DNA of 28,822 bases from Nitrososphaera sp. (GTDB taxonomy: Archaea; Thermoproteota; Nitrososphaeria; Nitrososphaerales; Nitrososphaeraceae), in assembly GCA_025450475.1 (NCBI GenBank), contig JANWHJ010000084.1, positions 1 through 28,822 of the forward strand. Reading direction: 5' to 3'. The stretch's first letter is position 1, and each line of letters opens with the position of its first letter. The notes under the pieces are model-generated. The model ran no database searches. It was given only the letters and a program-made list of their open reading frames with translations, and was not told the DNA's origin. Below, piece by piece: positions 15,415-23,169 of the stretch. Made by a program: the position numbers and the translations under genes.

Positions 15415-16113
15415 ATGGATTTCCGCAATGTCCACATTCACTCACACGTTTCAGTCGACGCCAAAGAGGTAGCGAGAGAGATTGCTAAGGTTTTTCCGGA
15501 TCGTACAGTGAACGTAAGGTCTCCATTTGAATACGACGGCAGGATAGAGCATGCAAGAATATTGGATGCTAGGCAGCCGTTTGAAAAGCAGCCAAAAAGG
15601 GGAGACAGCATGATGCCACTCTACGACGGATTTTGGCTGCAGCGGATTCTTGCAGAGTCAATCCCTGCTGCTGAATGCAGCCACGTGCACATCGTTTTCA
15701 CGGACCTTTTGACCTGCACTTTCAACGAGGACGACTGGCGCTACCACGGCCGCGCAGTCGTCTGTGGTACACCTTCGATAATTTCCATGACGGGCATTGT
15801 GGAAGCACCTGCAAAGCCAAAAGAGTTCTACCTTGCAGGATTTGGTGGCATGGCCGCCGGCAGTCTGAAGAAAAAATTTGTCGGTAGGTTCATTGACTAT
15901 GGCGACGACATGACGGCGGCTGCCACGGCATACGCACTGCAGGCATTGTTCTTTTTTGTCGCCGACGGCGACCCCTTTTGCAGTAACAAGAACTGCAGGC
16001 TATACAATGCCCATTGGCAGGAAGAATTGTTACGAATGAGCAAGAAGGGAGAATTTTGTCAACGCCATAGTCAAATGGCCAATAAATTTAACAAGAACGG
16101 AAGTCGGCATTGA
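15415..16113 (+). CDS. Archaemetzincin-like protein without the HExxH site (DUF6775-type putative metallopeptidase)
   Basis: The 232-aa soluble protein resembles archaemetzincins in layout. A central part (HIVFTDLLTCTF, then a strand pair) precedes a helix and a zinc-type motif: Cys189-x4-Cys194 (FCSNKNCRLYNAHW), then Cys215-x2-His218 (FCQRH). In archaemetzincins the C-x4-C ... C-x2-C set holds a structural zinc, and HExxHxxGxxH just before it holds the catalytic zinc. Here the equivalent stretch (ATAYALQALFFFVADGD) has no histidine. This suggests a non-catalytic relative or different chemistry. The DUF6775 name is from memory of similar archaeal annotations. ATG 15415 is preferred over the adjacent TTG 15412. 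It lies 32 bp behind thi4. Confidence 0.62.
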   Translation: MDFRNVHIHSHVSVDAKEVAREIAKVFPDRTVNVRSPFEYDGRIEHARILDARQPFEKQPKRGDSMMPLYDGFWLQRILAESIPAAECSHVHIVFTDLLTCTFNEDDWRYHGRAVVCGTPSIISMTGIVEAPAKPKEFYLAGFGGMAAGSLKKKFVGRFIDYGDDMTAAATAYALQALFFFVADGDPFCSNKNCRLYNAHWQEELLRMSKKGEFCQRHSQMANKFNKNGSRH

Positions 16114-16248
16114 AGTTCTTGTTTGGGTTGGTCGGGAATCGGAATTCTTGAGCATCTAATGCATTTTCATTCTAGTTCGTGCGCGATTTTCATGTTTGAG
16201 ACTGTTCCGAACGGATTATTAAGAGGTCATGGAAATGTCACCCTGTAC

Positions 16249-17202
16249 TTGTCCGAAGGCGAATCTAGCAAAAAAAAGTATTACGACGTATTGATAATCG
16301 GTTCGGGCCCGGCAGGATACACTGCTGGAGTCTACACATCAAGAGCAAAGCTATCAACTCTAATCATTTCCGGGACGCTGCCGGGCGGCCAGCTTATGAC
16401 CACGAGTGAGGTTGAAAACTATCCCGGTTTTCCAAGCGGAATCTTTGGGCCCGAGCTCATGATGAATATGCGTCAGCAGTCCGAGCGCTTTGGTGCAACT
16501 ATCATCGACGACGAAGTTATTAAGGTCAATTTCAAGAAAAAGCAGTTCACGATCACGACGCATTCTGAAACCTACGTCGCTGAATCTGTCATTGTGTGCA
16601 CCGGCGCCTCGCCGCGGAAGCTCGGTATACCGTCAGAGCAGAAGTTCAGTGGAAGGGGAGTATCCTATTGCGCTACATGCGATGGACCGTTCTTCAAGGG
16701 CGAGGACATTATCGTGGTTGGCGGCGGCGATACGGCGCTGGAGGAGGCAACGTTCCTCACAAAGTTTGGCAAGTCAGTCAAGGTGGTCCATAGACGCGAT
16801 TCACTTCGCGCAAGCAAGATCCTTCAAGAAAAGGCTTTGGAGAATCCGAAGATCGAGTTTGTATGGAACAATGTCGTTTCTGACATCCAGGGCGACAAGA
16901 AAATCGCGACTGTCATTGTCAAGAACATAGCCAGCAGCAAGGAGATGCCGCTCAATGCTGGCGGCCTTTTCGTGGCGATCGGGCACGAGCCCAACACGTC
17001 GATTTTCAAAGGGCAACTCGACCTTGACGATAAGGGCTACGTCCTGCTAAAGGACTACACTAGGACGAGCGTTGAAGGAGTGTTTGCGGCCGGCGACGTT
17101 CATGATCACAGGTACAGGCAAGCCGTCACAGCAGCGGGCTTTGGCTGCATGGCGGCAATCGACGTTGAAAGATGGCTATCCGAAAGGCACATAAAGAAAT
17201 AA
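16249..17202 (+). CDS. trxB: Thioredoxin reductase
   Basis: The 317-aa flavoprotein reduces thioredoxin with NAD(P)H. The FAD motif GSGPAG is at residues 18-23 and the redox-active CATC at 141-144. An NADPH motif VVGGGDTA is at ~155-162, followed by HRRDSLRAS, whose arginines usually mark NADPH preference. AAGDVHDHRYRQAVTAAGFG closes the second FAD site. The frame is open back to 16123, but TTG 16249 is chosen: it gives the normal family length, and a TATA-like GATTATTAAG (16214-16223) lies ~30 bp upstream. A start at ATG 16192 would add an implausible 19-residue leader. It is convergent with the tusA region, 137 bp away. Confidence 0.93.
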   Translation: MSEGESSKKKYYDVLIIGSGPAGYTAGVYTSRAKLSTLIISGTLPGGQLMTTSEVENYPGFPSGIFGPELMMNMRQQSERFGATIIDDEVIKVNFKKKQFTITTHSETYVAESVIVCTGASPRKLGIPSEQKFSGRGVSYCATCDGPFFKGEDIIVVGGGDTALEEATFLTKFGKSVKVVHRRDSLRASKILQEKALENPKIEFVWNNVVSDIQGDKKIATVIVKNIASSKEMPLNAGGLFVAIGHEPNTSIFKGQLDLDDKGYVLLKDYTRTSVEGVFAAGDVHDHRYRQAVTAAGFGCMAAIDVERWLSERHIKK

Positions 17203-17252
17203 TCATTAGTACGAAGAAAGTTAGTGCAGGCTTTATGCGAGCTTGTCATGTG

Positions 17253-17339
17253 CTAACTCTTGTTCGAAAACGATTTCAGTTCCACTAACGGCGACTGTCC
17301 GATACGTTTGACGACATCCTGACTCGTAACTGCGGTCAT
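17253..17339 (-). pseudogene. Remnant N-terminus of a cysteine-synthase-like PLP enzyme
   Basis: A 28-codon minus-strand frame starts with ATG 17339 directly against the tusA TAA and ends at TAG 17253-17255. Its sequence includes VVKRIGQSPLVELKSFS, which matches the opening of fold-type II PLP enzymes (I-G-x-[ST]-P-L-V-x-L in cysteine synthases). The PLP lysine, the substrate loops and everything after residue ~28 are missing, and none of the three frames beyond continues the match. It is most simply the stump of a gene once cotranscribed with tusA. A coincidental short peptide is possible. Confidence 0.45.
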
Positions 17340-17576
17340 TTATTTCGCCTTCTTTATCACGAATTCAAGATCCTTTTGGGCTTTGTTCAGCGATACGAGC
17401 TGGTGTCCGTTCCGGTTTACCCACCTTGAAATGTCCTCTTCGGACTCGGGGTCGTCCGCGACCACCTTAAGAGTGTCACCAATCTTGAGCCGTTCGATCT
17501 CCATTTTTGTGCGAAATACCGGCTCTGGGCAGTAAAGCCCCCTAACGTCAATTGACTTTGTTGGTGAAGCACTCAT
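17340..17576 (-). CDS. tusA: TusA-family sulfurtransferase
   Basis: The 78-aa protein has the small two-layer TusA fold. VRGLYCPEPVFRTK puts Cys16 in the C-P-x-P signature; this cysteine carries a persulfide that is handed to acceptors in tRNA thiolation or other sulfur transfer. DDPESEEDISRW and a C-terminal strand complete the fold. ATG 17576 is preferred over a TTG two codons upstream. A TATA-like CTTAATATTA at about 17610-17619 lies ~37 bp before it, giving a short leader. It is separated from cofE by 54 bp. The cysteine-synthase-like stump directly behind it hints at an ancestral sulfur operon. Confidence 0.9.
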   Translation of the reverse strand: MSASPTKSIDVRGLYCPEPVFRTKMEIERLKIGDTLKVVADDPESEEDISRWVNRNGHQLVSLNKAQKDLEFVIKKAK

Positions 17577-17630
17577 ATACAAACTAACGTGAGTAAAATT
17601 GCAGTAACGTAATATTAAGTGTTACAGTCA

Positions 17631-18377
17631 TTACCGAAAAATGTCTTGCTCTTTTGTTCGTTGCAATGATTTGGCAGAAGCACTTGCCACTTTTTCAAAT
17701 CTATACCCGCGGATTATGGCGGTTGGTACGCCCTTAGACTTGCCCATTACAAGCTCCGCAGCAGACGCTATTTCGTCCGCGACTGCTATCTCACTCACCC
17801 TCAGCTTCCTGCCGTACATGTCTCTCGAACCAACGTAGCTTTTGATAGGACTCATCCCGGCGACTCCAATCGCAACGTTCACCTGGCCCTCCCGAAACGG
17901 CCGGCCAAAAGTGTCCGTAATGACAACTGCGATTTCCTTTCCCCTTTTTTTCTTTACCGCGGCCTGGAGCCTGGCTGCCGACCTGTCGGGATCAATAGGC
18001 AGAAGTAGTGCTGCATCGCCTTCAACATTGCTCTGGTCTACGCCAGTATTTGCGCACACAAGGCCATGTCTTGTTTCTGTCACAACAATGCCGTTTTTAG
18101 CTCGAAGGATTTGAATTGATTCTTTCAATATCAATTCCATGATCCGCGGGTCCTTGCCATGCTCCTTTGACATCCTAATCGCTTTCGGCGAAGGCTTGAC
18201 GTCGGCAAGGCTCACAATGCGCCCCTCCACCTTTGACACTATCTTGTGCGCGAGAACAAGTATGTCCCCGTTCAATATTTCAAGCCTGTTTTGCTTTATT
18301 GCCTTTAGGACAATGTTGCCTAGATCGTCGTTTGGCATGATGTTCGCGGAAACCCTGACAGGGATTACCTGTAGCAC
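17631..18377 (-). CDS. cofE: Coenzyme F420-0:L-glutamate ligase
   Basis: The 248-aa enzyme adds glutamate residues to F420-0 using GTP. Family segments are visible: ILVLAHKIVSKVEGR near residue 40, RHGLVCANTGVDQSNV near 104, VITDTFGRPFREGQVNVAIG near 152, and VADEIASAAELVMGK near 200. The length is that of archaeal single-domain CofE, without the FMN reductase-like domain fused in actinobacterial FbiB. The start is GTG 18377, 21 bp after the serB stop, so the two are probably one transcript. Ammonia-oxidising archaea make F420, so its presence is expected. Other F420 genes are not in the window. Confidence 0.92.
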   Translation of the reverse strand: MLQVIPVRVSANIMPNDDLGNIVLKAIKQNRLEILNGDILVLAHKIVSKVEGRIVSLADVKPSPKAIRMSKEHGKDPRIMELILKESIQILRAKNGIVVTETRHGLVCANTGVDQSNVEGDAALLLPIDPDRSAARLQAAVKKKRGKEIAVVITDTFGRPFREGQVNVAIGVAGMSPIKSYVGSRDMYGRKLRVSEIAVADEIASAAELVMGKSKGVPTAIIRGYRFEKVASASAKSLQRTKEQDIFR

Positions 18378-18398
18378 AACAGTATTGAAAAACGGGAG

Positions 18399-19079
18399 TT
18401 AAAAAATGGGTCGGTTACTGCCTGTACTTGACGCACTTATCAGCACGGCTTCACCGTAATTTTTTTTTAACAAGTGCAAAACTAGCGTCAGGTCGCGCTT
18501 GTCAATAGTTTCGTCGGCCTTCTCTCTCACGACGTCAACAGGGCAGAACCCTACCGTGAACCCTGCCAGCGCAAAGAGCTTCAGGTCGTTTGCGCCGTCC
18601 ACAATGACGACAGTGTCTTCCTTCCTGATGCCCCACTCTTTTATCGTGTCCTTTACCGCGGCCGCCTTGTCAGAGGTGACATGCATTGTCACGTCGTCGA
18701 GCTTGCCGTCCTTGAACAGCAATTCATTGGAGAATATGCTGTCAATTCCAAGATCGTCTTTCAGTCGGTCGGTAATTATTGTAAAGCCGCCAGACACAGC
18801 AATCATTTTCCACCCCGCTTTTTTCAATGCAGAACAAAGCTCCTTGGCTCCAGGCATCAGCGGCAAGCCTTCAGCCAAATTTTTCGCGTCCTCGTACTTT
18901 ATCCCTCTTAACGCCTGCACCCTGCGTCGGAGGCCCTCTTCCCAATTGATGTCTCCTCGTATTCCCGCGTTGGTGATGTCCCAGATCTCCTTCTCTTTTT
19001 TTGGGCCCATGACCTGTGCCAAAACTGGAAGGTACTCGGCGTTTAGCAGAACGCCCTCGACGTCAAAGATAACCAGCAT
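18399..19079 (-). CDS. serB: HAD-family phosphatase, probable phosphoserine phosphatase
   Basis: The 226-aa HAD phosphatase carries motif I as FDVEGVLL (nucleophile Asp with the D-x-E-G variant also seen in ThrH-type enzymes). Motif II is VSGGFT near residue 95, and motif III/IV appears as IVDGANDLKLF. A C1-type cap (residues ~20-75) lies between I and II, as in SerB. Phosphoserine phosphatase ends serine synthesis; related enzymes act on other phosphomonoesters, so substrate is probable rather than proven. ATG 19079 is chosen over TTG 19094, because a TATA-like CTTAATATATT (19107-19117) lies ~33 bp upstream of it. It heads a two-gene unit with cofE. Confidence 0.82.
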   Translation of the reverse strand: MLVIFDVEGVLLNAEYLPVLAQVMGPKKEKEIWDITNAGIRGDINWEEGLRRRVQALRGIKYEDAKNLAEGLPLMPGAKELCSALKKAGWKMIAVSGGFTIITDRLKDDLGIDSIFSNELLFKDGKLDDVTMHVTSDKAAAVKDTIKEWGIRKEDTVVIVDGANDLKLFALAGFTVGFCPVDVVREKADETIDKRDLTLVLHLLKKNYGEAVLISASSTGSNRPIF

Positions 19080-19134
19080 GCTGCGCTTATGCAAAGCATT
19101 TTCCCCACAATATATTAAGCTTCTCCACTTTTCT

Positions 19135-20532
19135 CTACCACTTGGTGTGTGCCCGTATCGTCTTTTGCTTCTTGTTGGCCAGATAGTCGGTCAGCAGAAC
19201 CTTGTCGATGTCTGCGGGGTTGATATAATACGACCTCCCTTTCACATACTTTTCCATTTCGTTCACGTATCCAAGCAGCGAATCCTCTTCGCTGATCATT
19301 ATCGTGTCTATCTCGATGTTCATAGAATGGACTTTTCTTGCCTCCAGTAGCGTGCGCTCACCGATGTACTGGTCGACCTGCCGGTAACGGTAGCAGAGAT
19401 AGACGAGCTCTCCCGACGCTATGTCGAGGCTCATGCTGTTCTCCTGCCTTACCGTGTCGAGCGTTTGCCGATCAGGCGTGTAAAAGTGGGAGTAGGGCCT
19501 CTGAGAAAGGATTTTTTCCTGCTCGCTCTTGTCGTCTATAAAACAGGCGCTCGGATGGCCATCTGTGACTAGCACGATCCGCTTGTTCAGCGCTCCGTCC
19601 TTTCGCAGGATCTTGCTTGCGAGCCGGAACGCCGCCTGGTAGTTGGTATAATGGAGAAAGTCAGAGCCGGGCTCAAACGTCTTAAGATAGGGAATGTCGC
19701 TTGGCGCGACCTTTGACGCCAGCGCGCCAAAACCAATGATATATACCGAGTCTGATGGGAAGAACTTCTTATTCAAGAGGTACAAGCTCCAGAGCGCCCT
19801 CTTTGCGGCCTCTATCCGGCTCATGTCGCCGTACAACGAGGAATATCGCATAGTAGAGCTCAGATCGATGCAATACACCACAGCGACTCGGATGTCCTGC
19901 ATCGTCTCATACTCTTCAAAATCTTCCAAGTCAATCTTCAAAGGGAATTTCAACTCTCCTCCATTCTTTGACATGCGCTGTATCGTATTGAGCAGCGACC
20001 TTGGCACGTTCAAAAGCCGAATGTCGTCGCCGGGCTCGTACTTTTTGCTCGTGTCGAGAACCAACGATCCGCTCCCGAGATCATGAGTTTCATGTGTGCC
20101 ATACTCGCCGGCCTTGAGCGCCTTCATCACGTCGCTCAGAATCTTGCCCCCAACCATGTTAAAGCCCTTAACGCTGAGCCACTTTGGTGAGTCCTTCAGG
20201 TAGCCCTTGTTCATCAGCTGTTTGACAAGCGGCATGCCTGAATCGTCTTTTGTCTCGCCTTCTGATCCCGCTTGCGAGCCTGATTGCTGGCTTCGCTGCT
20301 CCTTCTTCTCGGACGTTGACGACATCGCCCCTTGTAGGGCTTGCTCCAACTCTTGCAAGCTGGGCGTTTTTTCCCTGAGCGCTTCTCGTCCTAGTGCCTT
20401 TAGCAGCTTGTTGAGCGCATCGCGGGAAACCTCAGGCTCGGCCTGGCTGTGTTGCTCTTCCTCCCGACCTTCATTGTCCAGCGGAAAATACACGAATTTC
20501 TTGCTACCGGGTGTGCTATTGTGCGAGGCCAT
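19135..20532 (-). CDS. VWA-domain protein, partner of a MoxR-type AAA+ ATPase
   Basis: The 465-aa protein starts at ATG 20532 (MASHNSTPG); the open frame above it lies inside moxR. Residues ~20-105 are charged and Ser/Gln/Glu-rich, probably disordered. From about 215 a von Willebrand factor A domain begins, with CIDLSST at 222-228 as the MIDAS metal site (D-x-S-x-T). Later VTDGHPSA supplies the distal aspartate. ChlD/BchD and MoxR-linked VWA proteins share this order of acidic linker then VWA. It overlaps moxR by 17 bp, so the two are cotranscribed and translationally coupled. The pair probably acts in metal insertion or protein complex assembly. One candidate role is the ChlI/ChlD-like partner of a CobN cobaltochelatase, which is inference. 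Confidence 0.85.
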   Translation of the reverse strand: MASHNSTPGSKKFVYFPLDNEGREEEQHSQAEPEVSRDALNKLLKALGREALREKTPSLQELEQALQGAMSSTSEKKEQRSQQSGSQAGSEGETKDDSGMPLVKQLMNKGYLKDSPKWLSVKGFNMVGGKILSDVMKALKAGEYGTHETHDLGSGSLVLDTSKKYEPGDDIRLLNVPRSLLNTIQRMSKNGGELKFPLKIDLEDFEEYETMQDIRVAVVYCIDLSSTMRYSSLYGDMSRIEAAKRALWSLYLLNKKFFPSDSVYIIGFGALASKVAPSDIPYLKTFEPGSDFLHYTNYQAAFRLASKILRKDGALNKRIVLVTDGHPSACFIDDKSEQEKILSQRPYSHFYTPDRQTLDTVRQENSMSLDIASGELVYLCYRYRQVDQYIGERTLLEARKVHSMNIEIDTIMISEEDSLLGYVNEMEKYVKGRSYYINPADIDKVLLTDYLANKKQKTIRAHTKW

Positions 20533-22162
20533 AGCTGTTGTCCTTTTTGTCCAGGAGCGGCGGCTGCGTGTGGCGCAGGCCTTCGAGTATGACCTCTGCC
20601 ACCGAAGCGGCAAACTCGCCGTTCAGGTCTGGACTCAAAGAAATATTGTCGGTATTGATACCGAGCTGTTTCGCCCGCTCAACTAGCTGCTTTTGCGCGT
20701 CCTGTACGGTCGCCATTGTTTCGTTCACCGCCTGCTTTAGTCCCGGGAATTTGCTTAATTGCGATTCATAGTCTGGGCTCTTGCCGCCGCCTACCAGCGT
20801 CTGGGACACCTGGAACACCTTGTTCTTTGAAAAGTCGTTCTTGACTTTTGTCAGCTGTTCCGGCTGCAATTTCTGCATATGTTCAAGCCCCACTTCCTTC
20901 AGCGCGTTCTCAATTATCGAGTCCAGCACGCTCCTCCTGTTCTCCCGTGTGTCTTCCATTTCGGCGAGTTCGAACTTTGACGATTGATGGATACAGTGGA
21001 TGTCGCAAAAGCGCGGGACAGCCTTGACGCCGTAGGGTATAGTGCGCGTGCGCTCGGCTTCCCCAATCATCATCTCCATTGAGTGTACTGACATCCTGAC
21101 ACTAACGCCCTTGTCGTGGTTGACGTCGTTGTGAACGCGGGCTAACTGAGTTATCTTGGCTATTGTCCTTACCATAAAGGCAGGCAGCATGACGTTCCTT
21201 CTATCTGCGATCTTCGACTCCTGCACGATAATTAGCATCTCGTCCTCCACTGTCCTCGGGTAGTGAGTATCGACGTGGCTCTTCAGCCTATCGAACAATG
21301 GCTCGATTATCTTGCCCGAGTGAGTGTAATCGATTGGGTTTGCAGTCGCGATTATCTTGACGTCGGGCTTGAACACCGCGGGATACGCGCCGGTTGTGAA
21401 TTTGCCTTCCTGCAGAACACTCAGGAGGGATACTTGCTTACGCGGGTCAAGTACAGGCAGCTCATCGATGCATAGGATGCCATGCCTTGCCTGCAACAGT
21501 TGCCCGGCAGAATACGACTCCATGCTGTACAGCTCAACGCCTTTCTTTGCTATCTTAATCGCGTCTATCTGGCCAACAAGGTCCTTGACTGAAATGTCAG
21601 GGGTCGACAGTATGTACTTGTATCTATCCTCGCCAGCTATCCAGTCTATCTTTGTTTCCAGCTTGTTCACTTTGATAATGTCTTCGCATTCAGGCGACAC
21701 TGTGAACTCTGGCTGCATTCGCAAGACTTCAGAGTCTGTAAGGAGCGCGGCTAGCTGGTCTTGGGGGATTGTAGTGGGGATGTCGTTTGTTACCGTGCCT
21801 CTCACCACTGGAATCGGTGAAAGAAGGCTCTTTGCGATTGCCTCCGCGATCTTGGTCTTTGCCTGTCCAATTTGGCCAACGAGCAGTAAGTCGTGGCCCG
21901 ACAAGATCGCCCTGTTGATCGCAGGGATGACATCGTCATCATAGCCGATGATGCCATGGTACGGGTGATCGCCCTTTTTCAGTTTGGCAATCAGGTTGCC
22001 GCGCATCTGCTCTTCGACCGTGACATGTTTGTAGTTTATCTTGAGCAAGTCGCCGAGCGTCTTCACCAGTTTGTAGTCTTCGGGAACGCCAGGCATCACT
22101 TCAGCATACTTGGGTCTTGAACTGTAACAGCGATGTACCGCCTCCTCTATTTTCACGCTCAT
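20516..22162 (-). CDS. MoxR/ChlI-type AAA+ ATPase
   Basis: The 548-aa AAA+ protein carries a Walker A variant GQIGQAKT at residues 96-103. Ala-Lys-Thr in place of Gly-Lys-Thr is usual in the MoxR branch. Walker B is ILCIDELP (Asp233, Glu234). IIATANPIDY supplies sensor 1 and EPLFDRLKSH the arginine-finger region. The last ~150 residues are helical and Gln/Lys-rich. MoxR proteins remodel partner proteins or drive metal insertion, together with a VWA protein encoded next to them, as here. ATG 22162 has a TATA-like CTTTAAATTT ~33 bp upstream. Between TATA and start is the same 12-bp element seen before the 100-aa gene at 10388-10690. The two genes form one operon. Confidence 0.88.
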   Translation of the reverse strand: MSVKIEEAVHRCYSSRPKYAEVMPGVPEDYKLVKTLGDLLKINYKHVTVEEQMRGNLIAKLKKGDHPYHGIIGYDDDVIPAINRAILSGHDLLLVGQIGQAKTKIAEAIAKSLLSPIPVVRGTVTNDIPTTIPQDQLAALLTDSEVLRMQPEFTVSPECEDIIKVNKLETKIDWIAGEDRYKYILSTPDISVKDLVGQIDAIKIAKKGVELYSMESYSAGQLLQARHGILCIDELPVLDPRKQVSLLSVLQEGKFTTGAYPAVFKPDVKIIATANPIDYTHSGKIIEPLFDRLKSHVDTHYPRTVEDEMLIIVQESKIADRRNVMLPAFMVRTIAKITQLARVHNDVNHDKGVSVRMSVHSMEMMIGEAERTRTIPYGVKAVPRFCDIHCIHQSSKFELAEMEDTRENRRSVLDSIIENALKEVGLEHMQKLQPEQLTKVKNDFSKNKVFQVSQTLVGGGKSPDYESQLSKFPGLKQAVNETMATVQDAQKQLVERAKQLGINTDNISLSPDLNGEFAASVAEVILEGLRHTQPPLLDKKDNSYGLAQ

Positions 22163-22172
22163 CGGGATGAGA

Positions 22173-22184
22173 CATTCGCGGTCA
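22173..22184 (-). promoter_or_regulatory. Candidate operator TGACCGCGAATG (copy 2)
   Basis: Exact copy of the element at 10701-10712, on the same strand and again exactly 10 bp before an ATG (22162). TATA-like CTTTAAATTT at 22191-22200 lies immediately upstream. Flanking bases differ between the copies, so the match is not a long duplication. Confidence 0.5.
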
Positions 22185-22200
22185 TCTCACAAATTTAAAG

Positions 22201-22503
22201 TTTATAGATTTTAGTAATTCTCATTTGCCAATTCCAGATATCTCTGGTACTCCTCTTACGCTAGTCCTTCTGCAGACGTGTGTTTGGTGGTCAAAAATTT
22301 CTGTCCACCGTTGTCCTTTTTTCTAGTCACTCTTTCCGTCTCTCTGCGAACAATTAACTCACAATCCTTGAAATGTCTGAATTCGCGCCACATAATCAAA
22401 AAATTTGACAGAATTGGTAAGAGCACTTAATATTGGGTATGGTAATTCTGTAGGCTTGTTCGTTGCAGATATTGCAGCTTTCATGCGCGTTGCATCCAGC
22501 ATG
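22201..22503. other. Gene-free stretch between moxR and rpsM
   Basis: I see no convincing gene in these ~300 bases: reading frames are short and poor in coding character. The left edge holds the moxR promoter, and the right edge the TATA-like TTTTTATTG of rpsM at about 22504-22513. Inside are a pyrimidine-rich tract with a T6 run (about 22310-22340) and a TATA-like CTTAATATT at about 22427-22435. These could belong to a small RNA, but no recognisable RNA motif (tRNA, C/D box, riboswitch) is visible. Confidence 0.35.
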
Positions 22504-22539
22504 GTTTTTATTGCCGAGTTTGTTTCGTGATTATTGAAT

Positions 22540-23157
22540 TTGTCCGCTTCCGAGTACAAGTACATCCTTAGAATCGCCGGCAAGGACATTGAGGGCAGCA
22601 AGAAATTGATAGTTGCCATCAGCGAAATTAAGGGTGTAGGTTACAATTTTGCACAGGTTTTGACCCACATTCTCAAAATCAGCCCCGACAGGCGCGTCGG
22701 GTTTTTGACAGAAGGAGAGATCCGCGAGATCGAGCACGCTATAGCCAACCCGGAGAAGGCAGGCATCCCTCTATGGTACCTTAACAGGAGGAAAAACACC
22801 GACACTGGATCGAACCAGCACATGATAACCTCTGATCTTGATTTTGCAGCTACAAACGACATCGAGCGCGAAAAGCTCGTGATGAGCTGGCGCGGCTACA
22901 GGCACATGTTTGGCCTAAGAGTGAGGGGCCAGCGCACAAGGACAACCGGCAGGAAGGGCGGTGCAGTTGGGGTAAAGAAGGTAAAGATGATGCCGGGCCA
23001 GGTACCCGGTGCCCCAGCTCCCGAAGCTGGCGCGGCAGCACCGGCTGCTGTCGGCAAGGAGGGTGCCAAACAGGCAGCTGGCGCAGCCCCGGCAGCGGCA
23101 AAGCCCGCAGCAGGTGCAGCTCCAGCAGCCGGAAAGCCGGCACCAGCAAAGAAATAA
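22540..23157 (+). CDS. rpsM: 30S ribosomal protein S13 with Ala/Pro-rich tail
   Basis: The 205-aa protein has an S13 core in residues ~1-152: EYKYILRIAGKDIEG at the start, the helix-hairpin-helix IKGVGYNFAQ, and the RNA-contacting RGYRHMFGLRVRGQRTRTTG near residue 125. S13 sits in the head of the small subunit and contacts the P-site tRNA. The last ~50 residues are almost only Ala, Pro, Gly and Lys and must be disordered. Archaeal S13 usually ends near 150 residues, so this is a marked extension. TTG 22540 (MSASEYKY) is preferred over TTG 22534, with a TATA-like element ~30 bp upstream. rpsD follows after 12 bp. Confidence 0.95.
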   Translation: MSASEYKYILRIAGKDIEGSKKLIVAISEIKGVGYNFAQVLTHILKISPDRRVGFLTEGEIREIEHAIANPEKAGIPLWYLNRRKNTDTGSNQHMITSDLDFAATNDIEREKLVMSWRGYRHMFGLRVRGQRTRTTGRKGGAVGVKKVKMMPGQVPGAPAPEAGAAAPAAVGKEGAKQAAGAAPAAAKPAAGAAPAAGKPAPAKK

Positions 23158-23169
23158 GTGTGGTGTTAG

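Noticed and set aside
18499..19350. A 283-codon plus-strand frame opposite serB
   Set aside because: It is a mirror of the serB and VWA coding regions with low-complexity Ser/Leu composition; serB has clear HAD motifs.
22359..22619. An 86-codon minus-strand frame across the rpsM start
   Set aside because: It overlaps the rpsM promoter and coding start and has no supporting motif or promoter.
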